A DNA stretch of 64,000 nucleotides from Delphinus delphis (lineage: Eukaryota; Chordata; Mammalia; Artiodactyla; Delphinidae), in the NCBI RefSeq assembly GCF_949987515.2, contig NC_082689.1, positions 99,176,957 through 99,240,956 of the forward strand, written 5' to 3'. A model generated the notes under the pieces. It had not been told where the DNA came from, did no database searches, and worked only from the letters and a program-made list of their open reading frames with translations. Shown piece by piece: positions 11,325 through 23,179 of the stretch (position 1 is the first letter of the stretch; the number at the start of each line of letters is the position of its first letter). A program made the position numbers and the translations under genes.

Positions 11325-11769
11325 AGGCAACTGAATCAGAGAAAATAGAAAATGTGATCACACCTAATTATTCTTTTAAAAATAAACAAAGGTATTGAAG
11401 TCAGCTATTAAGATACTAGTCTAAACATTATCCTTATATAAGATGTAAAAATTAAATGATATTGTAAAATTTAAAGCAATATAAAGACCTATGCATAATT
11501 AGGTACTATTTTAACAGAACTATCTGTGGTTTCCAACTCTTGCTTGATCTTTTCTTCTGTAAAATTTTATGTTTTTTCCCTCTGCCTTCCTCAGGTTTGA
11601 ACAGGTATTGTTCACTTAGAATCTTTCCGCTTATAGTCAAACATAATCCGTCTCTGTGAATGTGTCCCTATATTTAAGATCTCCCAGCGAGCTTGTGTCT
11701 GCAGGGAGAGCTTTTTTCTGCCACATGGTCAATTGAACCTCTTATCAGATGATGTTAATTAAAGCCTAG

Positions 11770-11965
11770 CTACTGGAGGCGTGATTTGTGGACCAGAGGC
11801 AGCATCACACCTGGGAGCTTTGTTAAAAATGCAGAGATCCAGACCCTACTCCAGATCCTACTGAATCAGAAGGAATTTAACAATTTAACGAGATTCTACA
11901 TAATTTAACAATTTAACGAGATTCTACATAATTCATCTGCACATTATGTTTGAAAAGCACTGAAC
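11770..11965 (-). mobile_element. MER5-like element with an internal 28-bp tandem duplication
   Basis: The sequence GCAGCATCACACCTGGGAGC...CCTACTGAATCAG is the MER5A consensus in reverse. Inside it a 28-base unit (AATTTAACAATTTAACGAGA...) occurs twice head to tail at 11874-11901 and 11902-11929 with no mismatch, so the duplication is much younger than the element. Confidence 0.7.
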
Positions 11966-12118
11966 TAAAGAAACTCTTTTACTCTTTTTGCATGTGCTTT
12001 TTACCTCTGGCTTTTTACCTGTCTTTCCAATGCAGGCATAATGAGAAAAAGAAAGATTTCTATTAAAAACTTACATGTATGATTCATACTTTTCTCTTTG
12101 AATTAAAATGGATTTTCA

Positions 12119-12309
12119 TGTATGGGAAAAGAATTTGAAAAAGAATAGATATATGTATATGTATAAATGAATCACTTTGCTGTGCACCTGAAATGAACAC
12201 AACATTACAAATCAACTATAATATAAAATAAAAAATTTTTAAAATTGTATATCTACCATCAGTCTTCTTGGCTATGTTTTTATAAATTTATTTTTATGAA
12301 TAAGTATAA
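12119..12309 (+). mobile_element. 5'-truncated L1 3' end with possible 3' transduction
   Basis: 12124-12245 is an L1 3' terminus (GATATATGTATATGTAT, AATCACTTTGCTGTGCACCTGAA, ACATTACAAATCAACTATAA, then A-rich tail). A perfect 14-base direct repeat (AAAATGGATTTTCA) lies at 12105-12118 and 12310-12323, so the insertion appears to include about 60 further bases after the first A-rich tail, ending in a short second A-run. Confidence 0.75.
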
Positions 12310-12323
12310 AAAATGGATTTTCA

Positions 12324-12960
12324 GAGCTGGATGATCACTTTTCTAAATGTTAATTGCTTGCTCATTAAAAGTTGCATCATTTCCAGGTGATCTACTAATT
12401 AAGCTTTGCTAGTGACAACCAAAACTGAACTGTGACCTGATTGATACAAGTTGTTTTAATCAAGATTAGGGGATCTATTCTGGGTATGCTGCTTTAAGGA
12501 AAAGTACCTTGGATCCAGAGTCAAGCTGTGTTCCTTCATAATGCTGCCCTTTGCTTCCCGGCATCAGGTACAGTTGCAGCCATCTGTCCCCCTGAATTTT
12601 CTCATTTGGTAAACAGAATGTTGACCTGCAGTTCCTTTTGTCTTACTAAGTTTCCTCCTTACCTTCCCTAGCTTCCCTAGTTTGATTACGTGCTTTGAGC
12701 ATTTGGTTGATCTGTCAAAGTGGGACATCAGGAGGTCCAAGATGTCCAGTAAAAGCTAGAAATCATGGATTTTTTCCATACTGACAGCGCAAGAGAAAGA
12801 CAGTATAAAGCTTATGACAATAAGCATCTCAGAATTGAGATGAAGGCCCCATTGACTATGTAACCCTCCTGTTTCTCCTGTTAGCACCCCTGCTTATCGC
12901 AGGGATGGTTGTTACAGTAATGAGAGGGGTGTTGGGACCACAAGGGGACAGTGAAATGTG
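12324..12960. other. Stretch without recognised genes; A/T-rich possible conserved block
   Basis: No repeat recognised. 12340-12480 has several ATTA/TAAT cores and lacks the decay typical of repeats; see findings. Confidence 0.35.
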
Positions 12961-12984
12961 ATGACTGTCCCAGGGTTTTGTCGT

Positions 12985-14290
12985 TGGATGTCTTTTTTCC
13001 TCTTTCTACACCCACTCTCCCTCCAACTAATGGCTTTAAATACTATTCATATGCTGACGATTCCTAAAATTATATTTCCATTTCAGACTTCTTGCAGAAG
13101 TCTAGATTCTTGGATGTCCAAAAGGCATTTCAACTGTCACAAGTCCAAAATCAAACTTGTAATCCTGTCTGCAGACCTGCAGCTCTGTTTCTCCAGTTGC
13201 TTAGTCCAAAACAGAGGAGTCTCCTTTGACTTTTCCCTCCCACGCACATCCACTTCATCAGTGAGTCCTGAAGACTTTTTCTTCAAAATATACCCCAAGT
13301 CCCACCATTTCTCACAAGCCCCTTTCCCATCACTGCTGCCTGGTGCAAACCATCATTTCTCGCCTGGATTGGGTTATCCCCTCCCTAATTCTACCCGTGT
13401 CATCTTCCATTCTCTCTACAATATAGCAGCCAGGGGATCCTTTTGAAAAGTCAGACCAAGCCAGCTCTCTGCTCCAAACACCACAAAGCCCTCGTCTCAC
13501 TCAGTAAAAACAAAAGTCAAGGTCCCAGATAACTTCCTGAACTTCTCTCCAGCTACCCTTTCCCTGGCTCACTCTTTGTGGCAGGCTGGGTTTTCCAGAA
13601 GCAGACACTGGAGACAGAGTTGGTCTGGCTATATATTAGGGCTTAACACCTGTGGAAAGAAGTGAGCTGAAGTAGGATGGGGAAAAGAGAGAGAAGTCAA
13701 AACGTGAAGCAGCCCAGGCTGCAGGGAACACTTCAAGGAGGTTGGGAGAATACATGGCCTGCTGGAGGTGCCTCTCGTGAGGCCCAAATAGCTGCACCTT
13801 TATACCTGCCTCATCAGCCATTGGATGAGTACTGCCGTGAGAAGGGACCTGGTGCAAGGTTGCTCTCTGTAGCTGAGGCACACCTTGAAGGAGCTGACGT
13901 CTGCTGGTCCCCTGGGCAGTGCGTGTTCATGCCCACTGCATACTTCCTCAGCCACATTAGCTTCCTTAAATAAATCCAGCCCACTCTGCCTCATGGCCTT
14001 TGCACCTGTGGGAAGGCAGTTTCACTACATACTTTTCATATATCTTGCTGCCTCATCTCCTTCAGGCTTCTGCTTAAATGTCACTTTATGAATGAGGTCT
14101 TCCTTCCCCAATCATTCTATTATAGATTAAAAATGTTAACCCTTTACTTTTCTCCACAGAATGTATCACTATTTGATGTACTATATATTTAATCCCTGAC
14201 TTGTTATTGTTTGTTTCTCCAGGTAAAATGTAAACCCCATGAAGGTCCTGTCACATAGTAGGTGCTCAAAAAATACTGGCTTATTGAATG
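12985..14290 (+). mobile_element. Ancient L1M-type LINE 3' region, interrupted
   Basis: Two parts (12985-13576 and 13976-14290) follow the 3' region of old L1M-type elements in order: TTGGATGTCCAAAAGGCATTTCAACT, ATCATTTCTCGCCTGGATT, AGCAGCCAGGGGATCCTTTTGAAAA, CCCTGGCTCACTCT, then CCACTCTGCCTCATGGCCTTTGCACC, TTCTGCTTAAATGTCACTTTATGAATGAGG and finally CACATAGTAGGTGCTCAAAAAATA...TTGAATGAGTGA. About 400 bases of other DNA split it. Confidence 0.75.
13577..13975. repeat. Insertion splitting the old LINE, unclassified
   Basis: About 399 bases beginning near GGCAGGCTGGGTTTTCCAGAAGC and ending near TTAAATAAATCC. The surrounding LINE text resumes on the other side. It may be an old LTR or other retroelement; no clear terminal repeats seen. 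Confidence 0.45.
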
Positions 14291-14524
14291 AGTGAAAAGA
14301 AGATTTTGTTTATATGGGCTTGGATCACAGTGTATCTCCTTGTGTTGCTAGGATATAAAAACAACCTTAATCTCATGATATGAGTAAACTCTTTTGGAAC
14401 CACATTTAGTAAAGGAGGTTTTTGGTATTGATTCTGAGACAGGAGGGAAGGGAGCAGGGCACAACCTTTAAAAAACTGACAGAGCCATTGAGGATGTGGC
14501 AAAAACTGGTTAGAATCCATTAGG

Positions 14525-15215
14525 CCCATGACGGCAGAAGATTTGACTTCCAGTGGACCTTGAGCCTCATTATATGCTCATTGTAATACAATTAGCTAAG
14601 TGACACACCCACAGGCGCCAAGAGGCCAATCATAAAAAGCCAAAAAGTGGGTGGTGTCCCAATTCCTGGAAATCTCCGCCCCTTCTCCAGAATCGTTGGA
14701 ATAATCCTTCCATTCATTAGCCCATGAAATTACCCAGCCCATAAAAACTAACCACCCCCAACACCTCGGACGCTCTCACCTTCTGAGAAGACCCACACTC
14801 TGGGGAGTGTGTTTCTCCCAAGGTCACTGTTGCCCATCTCTGCTTTCACTTTACTATGGCTCGTTCTTGAATTCTTTCCTGTGAGAAGCCAAGGACCCTC
14901 ACTTCGTGGCCCACCCCAGGGACTCACCCGAGACCTGGGACATGACCATCCTCTTGGGCCCCATTTTCCTGCAACATCTTTACGAAGGATGTTAATAAAT
15001 CTACTTCTTGCCTATCACTGTGCCTCTTGCTGAATTTCTTCTGCGCTGAGACATAAAGAAGCTGAGCTTCATTAAGTCCTGAGACCAGGTGTGTGGTTTC
15101 AACTGGGAGACTGTGGGTTCGAGTCCCCTCCTAAGCCAGAGATTGTGGCTCCGCCTCCCATCTGAGGTGCGATTGGGTTCAAGTCCAAATCTGGGGTGTG
15201 TGGTTGCAATTCCAT
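14525..15215 (+). mobile_element. Probable solo LTR of a class I (gamma-like) endogenous retrovirus
   Basis: Reads like an LTR: a U3 with a CCAAT-like GGCCAATCATAAAAAG, a TATA-like CCCATAAAAACTAACC at about 14739, an R region with GAGAAGACCCACACTCTGGGGAGTGTG, a polyadenylation signal AATAAA at about 14994, and a U5 with GGGTTCGAGTCCCC and GATTGGGTTCAAGTCC phrases. No gag, pol or env frames flank it, so it is a solo LTR. Exact ends and target duplication are not certain. Confidence 0.6.
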
Positions 15216-16570
15216 GAATTTAGATCTGGTCAGATTTAGAATTCATGATAATTTGAGGTGTTTATATTTTTCCCTACAAAATAACGTGTCCAAGATAACA
15301 AATAATGTAGAATTACGTTTAAAGAGATTAATGTTTAAATTCAAAGAAAATAGGTGTTCTAGAAGTACTTATTTATATCTCCACTTTGATATGTTGATTA
15401 AAAATCATTCTTTTTTATTAATTAAAGAAAATTCTCCAACTCTGCTTGGTAAATAATCTGGGAAGCAGTCCGTGGATCTCACTGATGTTACTATAATTGC
15501 TGGAAAAAAAATAGAAATGCGTTTAAAATTCTTTAATTTATATTTTTCCTTAATCCTCTTTTCATAATTAGTTCTTCTGCTTCTTTGTTGTTTTACTAAA
15601 CTTAATGTTTCATGGGGAGGGGGTGACTCCTGTCTGCAGAGTTAGGAATGGGCTGAGGTCCATTTGGTTTGGTGTTACATGCTCTTTGCAGCATTGTTGT
15701 TGGATTTTTTGTGTCTTATTTTTGTTGTTGTTGTTGCACTTGTTATAAACTGGGAAAATAATCAGCAGCTTTAATGAAAAAGTGATTTAGAGACTCCTTT
15801 CAGTGTGCCTCTGATTTCCACCTCCACTTCGTGCGTTACCCCTTATCATCTACATTCCTTTATGCTGCTTTCTCCTTAAACTATCCAAACCATTTTGCTG
15901 GATAACCAAAGTCACTCTCCCAAGGGAAAAAAAACTACAAATCCAAATGTATGAAAACTGCCCACCTGACGGTCGCCTCTAGCTCTGATTGCCAAGGAGA
16001 TTCAGCATCTCTTCTCTTGTCTTCTCTCTCCATTGGTAACCCTGGTGTTTCCAGCATGCCTTTTTCTATGAATTTCACCAAGATCTCTTAAATGTTACTC
16101 TCTTAAGATCTCCTAACTGTTCCAATGCCAGCTACCTATTCATAATTGAAAAGAAAAACAGATAATTTTGGAAGAATCCAGTGCTTTTCCACACCACCTC
16201 AAAAACCAGAAAACATGAGATGTTTGCAGTGGGGAGAAAGGGGACCACACACCTGAAACCTGCCCATGGCTCTGCAGAGCACATCCATTGGGATAATTCT
16301 TATAATAACCTTTAGGTCTCAATTGACAGTAATTTATATATATTTTTGGAAGTCTGAGAGAGAAGAAGAAACTGACCATGTGTTCACACCGTATGTCTCT
16401 TAAGAGTCTTGCTCATTCTTGTCTTCCCGTATTTACATAGCGCCTGGCGCATAAAGGCAGATAATAATGATGTAACATCAAGATGGAAGATCAACACGAG
16501 GATCACAATCTTCATTTTATGTAATTGTTAAATATCTTTAACATCATGTTATATAAAAATACTCAGAAAT
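15216..16570. other. Stretch without recognised genes or repeats
   Basis: A/T-rich. A short (TTG)n run lies near 15717-15736. No exon candidate seen. Confidence 0.4.
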
Positions 16571-16572
16571 CA

Positions 16573-16789
16573 GGGCTTCCCTGGTGGCGCAGTGGTTGAG
16601 AGTCCGCCTGCCGATGCAGCGGAAGTGGGTTCGTGCCCCAGTCGGGGAAGATCCCACATGCCGCGGAGCGGCTGGGCCGGTGAGCCACGGCCGCTGAGCC
16701 TGCGCGTCCGGAGCCTGTGCTCCGCAACGGGAGACACCGCAGCAGAGAGAGGCCCGCGTACCGCAAAAAAGAAAAAAAAAAACAAAAAA
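16573..16789 (+). mobile_element. CHR-type SINE, short form
   Basis: Head GGGCTTCCCTGGTGGCGCAGTGG, a Pol III B-box-like GTGGGTTCGTGCCCC, body CCGCGGAGCGGCTGGGCC, tail GCGTACCGC followed by an A-rich tail. Flanking duplication is imperfect (ACTCAGAAATCA against CTTCAGAATTCA). Confidence 0.93.
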
Positions 16790-17444
16790 CTTCAGAATTC
16801 AGAAAATACAAAATATCCTTAAAACCAAATATGTAATGATTTCAAATATGAAAATATGTAAATATTATTATAAAACATAAACTATAAATACAGTAAATGT
16901 AAATAATAAACATTTCCATTCTAATTTATTAGCAGATAAAATGAAGGCAATGAAGTTGTATTGAAAAGGAACCAGAATTAGTATTAAAAAGGAAACAAAA
17001 ATACATACAAAGTAAGAAAATTTAATTTTATAATTAAAAATTAAATGATTAAAATATTTCTTAAAAGTAACATCTTAAAAAAAGAAGTGTAATTATTGTG
17101 TCATCATTGAGTAATTGACAAGTGAGTTTTTTGCAGAATTTTCCAGCTGATGAATGGCCCTTTTGACACTCCAGTGGGTGGGAGAGTGGAGAGGAAATAG
17201 TTACAAGCTAACTCCAGATATTTTCTTCTGATTCTTCATCTTCGAAGAATTTCTTCCCTTCATTAAACATGTTGATATCTTTTTTGAATTTTTCTTGTTT
17301 AGGAAATATACTCTTTTTAATTTCTACCAAGCTGAAGTTTGTTTCAAAGAGGGCTACGCTGGCTTTTCCTTGTTTTATTTACTTCATCATGTTCAGAGGA
17401 GTTTCCACTTCAGTTTCCACTTACATTTAAAAAATGTATCCATT
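16790..17444. other. A/T-rich stretch without recognised genes
   Basis: A minus-strand open frame of 57 codons at 17208-17378 is rich in Lys, Glu and Phe but has no start, splice acceptor or donor that supports it. Confidence 0.35.
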
Positions 17445-18402
17445 TTTTAAATTAATTTTTTTATTGATGTATAGTTGATTTACAATGTCGTGCTAGTTTC
17501 TGCTTACAGCTAAGTGAATCAGTTTTACATATACATATATCCACTCTTTTTTAGATTCTTTTCACATATAAGTCATTACAGAGTACTGAGTAGAGTTCCC
17601 TGTGCTATACAGTAGGTTCTTATTAGTTATCTAATTTATACATAGTAGTGTGTATATGTCAATCTCAATCTCCCAAATTATCCCTCCTCCCCCTTCCCCC
17701 GCCCCGGCAACTGTAAGTTTGTTCTTTACATCCGTGACTCTGTTTCTGTTCTGTAAATAAGGTCATTTGTACCATGTTTTTAGACTCCACATATAAGCAA
17801 CATCATATGATGTTTGTCTTTCTCTGTCTTACTTTACTCAGTATGACAATCTCTAGGTGCATCCATGTTGCTGCAGATGGCATTATTTCATTCTTTTTTA
17901 TGGCTGAGTAACATTCCATTGTATATATGTACCACATCTTCTTTATCCATTCCTCTGTCAATGGACATTTAGGTTGTTTCATGCCTTGGCTATTGTGAAT
18001 AGTGCTGCCATGAACGTAGAGGTGCATGTAGCTTTCCAAATTATAGTTTTCTCAGATATATGCCCAGGCGTGGGATTGCTGGATCATACGGTAGCTCTAT
18101 TTTTAGTTTCTTAAGGAACCTCCGTACTGTTCTCCATAATGGTTGTATCAATTTACATTCCCACCAACAGTGTAGGAGGGTTCCCTTTTCTCCACACCCT
18201 CTCCAGCATTTACTGTTTGTAGATTTTTTGATGATGGCCATCCTGACCAGTGTAAGGTGATAACTCATTGTAGTTTTGATCTGCATTTCTCTAATAATTG
18301 GTGATGTTGAGCATTTTTTCATGTGCCTCTTGGCCATCTGTATGTATTCTTTGGAGAAATGTCTATTTAGATCTTCCACCAATTTTCTGATTGGGTCATT
18401 TT
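17445..18402 (-). mobile_element. 5'-truncated L1: ORF2 C-terminus and 3' UTR
   Basis: Minus-strand L1. 17445-17800 is the 3' UTR, with a T-rich start, GTATAGTTGATTTACAATGT and CTGTGCTATACAGTAGGTTC. 17803-18039 and 18041-18382 encode the end of ORF2: a cysteine/histidine knuckle C-x3-C-x7-H-x4-C (CWRGC...LLHCWWEC), then [13 protein letters not shown], and [18 protein letters not shown]. The two frames are separated by a stop. The copy is cut near 18402, upstream of the knuckle. Confidence 0.93.
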
Positions 18403-18890
18403 AACACCATCATGTACATATTCCGTTAATATAGCAAGTCTTTGGTCCAGGGTGGGACTTTTTGCAATAGAACTTTTGCTTTGCTTATTGTCATTTTCTT
18501 CTACTTACAGAGGGAAAGAAAAATGCTTTCTAAATTATTCAAATTAAAAATTTAATGCCCTATATCACTTTCCAGATATATTTCAGATTAGCCCAGAAGC
18601 ATCTGGGCTTCACCTTCCAATAAATATAACTCAGTACCAGTCTGAGGGACCACGTGTGGGCAGCCACCAGCAACCTTCCTCAGGCAAACTTCATCTCCAA
18701 ATTATCTTCTTTCTCCCCTCCTTCTCCTTCTCTTTCTCAATCATTCCCCCCTTTCCCCGTTAGAAAATAACAGATTTCAAGGTGGAGGCAGGCAAAGGAC
18801 TGTGTGTGGGGGGATGGCGGGGGGAGGGAGGATGCTGTCCACCCAGATGGTGCTGAAGCTCCAGCTCAGCATGGAAAACTTCAGGGATTA
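18403..18890. other. Stretch without recognised genes or repeats
   Basis: Includes a pyrimidine-rich run (about 18705-18765) and a G-rich run (about 18805-18830). Confidence 0.4.
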
Positions 18891-18895
18891 ATTAT

Positions 18896-19018
18896 AATAA
18901 TTTTTCTAAACTGTAAAATGATGATAATTATAACACCCATCTCTTAAAGTTATTGGGAGGATTAAATAAACTCGTATGTTAAGAGCTTTAAACAGTGCTT
19001 GGTGTATGACAACTACTC
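18896..19018 (+). mobile_element. MIR SINE fragment
   Basis: CTGTAAAATGATGATAATTATAACACCCATCTC, then GGGAGGATTAAATAAACTCG and AACAGTGCTTGGTGTATGACAACTACTCAG match the MIR 3' half in sense. Confidence 0.65.
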
Positions 19019-20798
19019 AGGCTTTGCCACACAATGGTGATCGGCGTTACTACCCGTGCTTTGGAAATAGCAAGCTTTGAGGAAAGGGACCCCAGCAACA
19101 GATGACATCCCCAAATTCATATTCTTTCATAGATGTAATGAACATAAAGAGATTTCTGTAGTTTCTGAAGACCTTTTTTTTAAATTTGTAATTTCCAAAT
19201 TCTGTGATTTTCTATCATGCTTGTAGGTTTTTTGTTTTTACTTCTCATGAGAATACTTTTAGGAAAATAATTATTCCCTTAAAAATACATCAATCAAGCT
19301 TTAAAAAATAATAGAATACTCACTTTCCTGACTATTCCAATAGAAACAGGGGACATTTTTTCATTCTTAGTAAAAAAACACCATATTTTATATTCTTTAT
19401 TTTTTAAGTTTAAAATTAATCCAAGAAGCACATAGATTAAGAAGTCAAAATAACCTTTCATCCTTCCCCTAATTTTAGTCCCGTAAGCACTCACAAAACT
19501 AAATATTTTTTTTCTTTACTTGTTTTCTCCTTTCTTCTCTGCCATTCAAGCAATTTGTCAGATTAGTTCTCACTATCTTAGACGAGTGGCAAGTTGGAAT
19601 GTGAAGTAACTTGTGCAGAATTCCTGGTTTTTGTTGTCAAAACCCAAGCCTCTGGTAGAACCTGGAGAGTTTACAGAGGCAGTAGAAGAAAAGAAAAGAA
19701 CGGGTGTACTTCTGGGGGGAGTTCTGGGGTTGCCTAGAGCTGAAAGTGGCAACTGGGAGTGACTGCAAATGTTCCAAGCAATCTTACTGGGATGATGGAA
19801 ATCCAGAACTGGATTGTGGTGATGGTAGAACAATTTGGTAACTTTATTGAAAATTATAAAATTGTGTATATAAAATGGGTGAATTTTATGGTATGTAAAC
19901 TCTATCTCATTTTATAAGAAATTAACATTTAAAAAATTATAAAAGTATTTTTTTAAAAAATAAAACAACTTTTTGTTCTGTTCATTTTGCAGAATGCTGC
20001 AATACAGGGCTCTTCAAACTTGTTTGATATGAAATACATTTTCCTTTGTTTAAGCATTTTTTTCAAACACTAACAAGTTTTTGAACATCTATTAAAAGTC
20101 AGTTTTTTTAAGTTGTCTATTACATTTTTATAGTTTTTGAAGATGATCGAGGTAAAGCAAGAGCAAAGTACCATTGTTTGCCTTTAACTGGGGGGTGGAC
20201 TATTCTCCATACTTTTTCTTTTTAGCTTTGCACTGTCTTTATATAATAGTTTACTTCTAGGGGAAAGATTTTTCTTCAGACCAAAAAGGAGGTAGGGGAG
20301 GGATTTGTGCTAGAGCACTGGGAAACCAGGCCCTGTTCCCCAGCAGAGAGGTAGGGCTTTGGAAAGAACCAGAGAGAAGGGACTGCAAGATGTGCCAGGA
20401 CAGAAGGATGGGGATTCAGGGCAAAGGGTCCCTTGCCCTTGGAATAGCAAGTTTCTGGAGCCGAAGGGACCACGACGGCAAGAACATTGATGGCGTGTGG
20501 AGTCAGTGTGGACAGGTGCCTGACGACCAACTTCCACCCCTTTCCCCACTTCATTTCCCTGACTTAAATAAGATCCCAGAACTGTGGCACAACTGGGGCT
20601 GGGGAGGCAATTCAGGAAGTCACACTAAAGGGATATCCTAGTCCCAAGCTCAGTTATTCTAGATATATTATGTTTTCATCTTCTGTAAGTCTACTTAGAT
20701 TCAAATTTGAGCCCGTCTCCCATAAGCTGGTGGAAAATAGAATATATATTCGTTTAAACATATACATAGACAAATTAGATTGTATTTATATATCTCTT
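19019..20798. other. Long A/T-rich stretch without recognised genes
   Basis: No exon or clear repeat. The overlapping frames at 20276-20641 occur on both strands of the same GC-richer patch and are not supported. Confidence 0.4.
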
Positions 20799-20812
20799 GG
20801 TAACTTACTTTT

Positions 20813-21135
20813 TAAAATTAATTTATTTTTGGCTGTGTTGGGTCTTCGTTGCCGCACACGGGCTTTCTCTAGACTCTTCGTGGCAGTGTGCGAGCTTCTT
20901 ATCGCGGTGGCTTCTCTTTGCTGCGGAGCACGGGCTCTAGGCGTGCGGGCTTCAGTAGTTGTGGCACACGGGCTTCAGTAGTTGTGGCTCACGGGCTCTA
21001 GAGCGCAGGCTCAGTAGTTGTGGCGCACGGGCTTAGCTGCTCCGCAGCATGTGGGATCTTCCCGGACCAGGGCTCGAACCCGTGTCCCCTGCATTGGCAG
21101 GCGGATTCTCAACCGCTGTGCCACCAGGGAAGTCT
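20813..21135 (-). mobile_element. CHR-type SINE, long form with internal 23-bp repeats
   Basis: Reverse orientation, head at the right (CCACCAGGGAAGTCT). The body carries repeated CAGTAGTTGTGGC(A/T)CACGGGCT units. The target duplication is diverged: GGTAACTTACTTTT at 20799-20812 against GGCAACTTGCTTTT at 21136-21149, two differences in 14, so this is an old copy. Confidence 0.93.
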
Positions 21136-21149
21136 GGCAACTTGCTTTT

Positions 21150-23035
21150 TACCTTAATAATTTACCTCTTTCGATGACATAAAATAAACAAGTTTGTCTC
21201 TCTTTTTTTCCCAGATATGTAATATTCCAAAGTATGGATATTTTAACTATTTCACGTTCTTAAGAGTTCGGCACAATGAGGCATGAGCCGGTACAGGTAA
21301 GTTGAATGGCAAACACTAGGACCCACAGGAGACTGGCGAGTCCTTGGCTGACAGGTGGCCCTCACAGACACTAAGAGTCCATCTCTGTCTCAATCCCTGC
21401 TGTGTCTTTCCCTCACAAACCACGGGAGATTATGGTTTAAAAGCAGGTGGGAAGCGGGAGCTTTGCAGCCCTTCGCTGTAGCTGCATGCTCCTGGCACAG
21501 GGTGCAGGTTGAAATAGCACAGCCTCTCTAACTCCCTGGCTCTGCAGTTTTGTTTTTGTGATTAATGTCCAGTGCAAGGGTGAGTAATGTAGCAATTCAT
21601 TGTAGTAATGCAAGTTATGGTGAATATATGGGCTCCTTTGCTCAGCATCCCTGTCTCCAACTCCTTGTCGCATGAAAAGAATCATTACATTGGGAATACA
21701 AGGTCATCAGCCACAGTACCAAGCAGAGATAAAACTCACGCACCCCCAAATATCTCAACTCTTAGAGCCCTTCTTTGTAGGACCAGAGGATGCAAACTGG
21801 ACTCAAAGTGTGGTCAGGAGAGCTCCCAAAGCTTTTTATGGCCTTACTTGTTTTGGCTGCTATTTAAGAATGACAGGTCGAGTCTGAACGATTCACAGCA
21901 GCTACTAAATTAATTTAACTTTCATACTGTATCGTTATCACCCCAAAGTAACTTTCAGAATCCTGGCAGAAGTTTTGGGAGGGCAGTTAGGGGAAGACAC
22001 CTGATTGGCAGCGTTAGCAAGACCTCCTACCCCAATAGGTCCAGGACAGCATGGCCACTGTCACCTTGCAGGGTTGGAAGAGCAGGCGAGCAGATGAAAT
22101 GCAGATGTGTTCCCAGGTTCAAGGGAAGAGGTGGAATGCCTGTGAGGCTGAGGTCCCTGAACTCCACCAGCTTCGGAAGCAAACGATAACACACACCTTA
22201 GGGTTTCCATGGCTATATAGGAAAGGGGGGTAGAATGCATTAAATCTGGATTTTCTGCTCTCACCTGTGAGGCTGCAGTCATGTCATTTTGGCTGTTAAT
22301 GTTATGAAAGTGTTTCTGAATTTGTTAGTGGGTGGAGCCCAAGACCGTGGGTTCCTCTTTTACTAATCCAAGGTAGACAGATTAAAGTTAGAAGTATTGA
22401 AGCACACTTGGATGCGTTGAACAGTATTGCAATCTTTCTTGAAAAAGATTCCCTGTTGGTGAAGAAAGTGTGCAAAGGTTAGGGAACAGGGGAGCTAGCT
22501 CAGGCCCTATTGTTTACTTGGATTTTGGTGGGTAACTCCCTCTTGCTGCACTGTGAACATGTGCAAGCCACTGTGTGTGTGAGAGAGAGGGAGGAGAAGA
22601 AAGGACAGGAGAAGAGAGAAGAGAAGAGAAGGGGGCATGCCTGTCTAACCCATGGAACCTGGTCCCACAGGAATTTCCTGCCTTATCTGAGTCTCCACCA
22701 CTCTCTGTCTAGCCACTAAACCTGGGTAGGAGTGGGTTTAAGATGAGGTGGGAAAGGAGTTCGTATCCCAGCTCTCTCCATCACTCCCCTCTCACAGTCT
22801 CAATGCCCAGGGCTGCCTATGCACATGGTTCCAATACCTTGGATCCTGAGCCCAGGTTGTTATTCTCCGAGATGTATAAACAACATTATCTGAGTCCAAG
22901 GAGCAGCCGCCTATGTTGTTTTTACAATGTTCCTGTTCAATTTTACAACATGTAAATTTCAGAAAGAAACATTGTGCTCTGCACACTGCACCCCTAACCA
23001 CACCAAAGCTGTCTCCATCCAGTGGGTGTCTGATT
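21150..23035. other. Stretch without recognised genes
   Basis: About 1.9 kb of mixed DNA with a short GA-rich run at 22580-22632. No splice-supported exon. Confidence 0.4.
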
Positions 23036-23039
23036 GAAA

Positions 23040-23175
23040 ATTCAATTCAACTCACTTCAAATATGTATTGAACACCTTTATGTTGGCAGCTAACTGATAA
23101 AAGCCATAGGGGATACAAAATAAGTATAAAGTGTTGTCTCTACCTTCAAAGAGTCTGCCATGCTATTGGGACCAA
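23040..23175 (-). mobile_element. Ancient LINE 3' end fragment
   Basis: CAAATATGTATTGAACACCTTTATGTTGGCAG and GGGGATACAAAATAAGTATAAAG follow the reverse complement of the common old LINE 3' terminus. Confidence 0.45.
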
Positions 23176-23179
23176 CATG

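Noticed and set aside
17208..17378. Minus-strand 57-codon frame rich in Lys/Glu/Phe
   Set aside because: No start codon at its beginning, no splice acceptor or donor, and local composition explains the residue bias.
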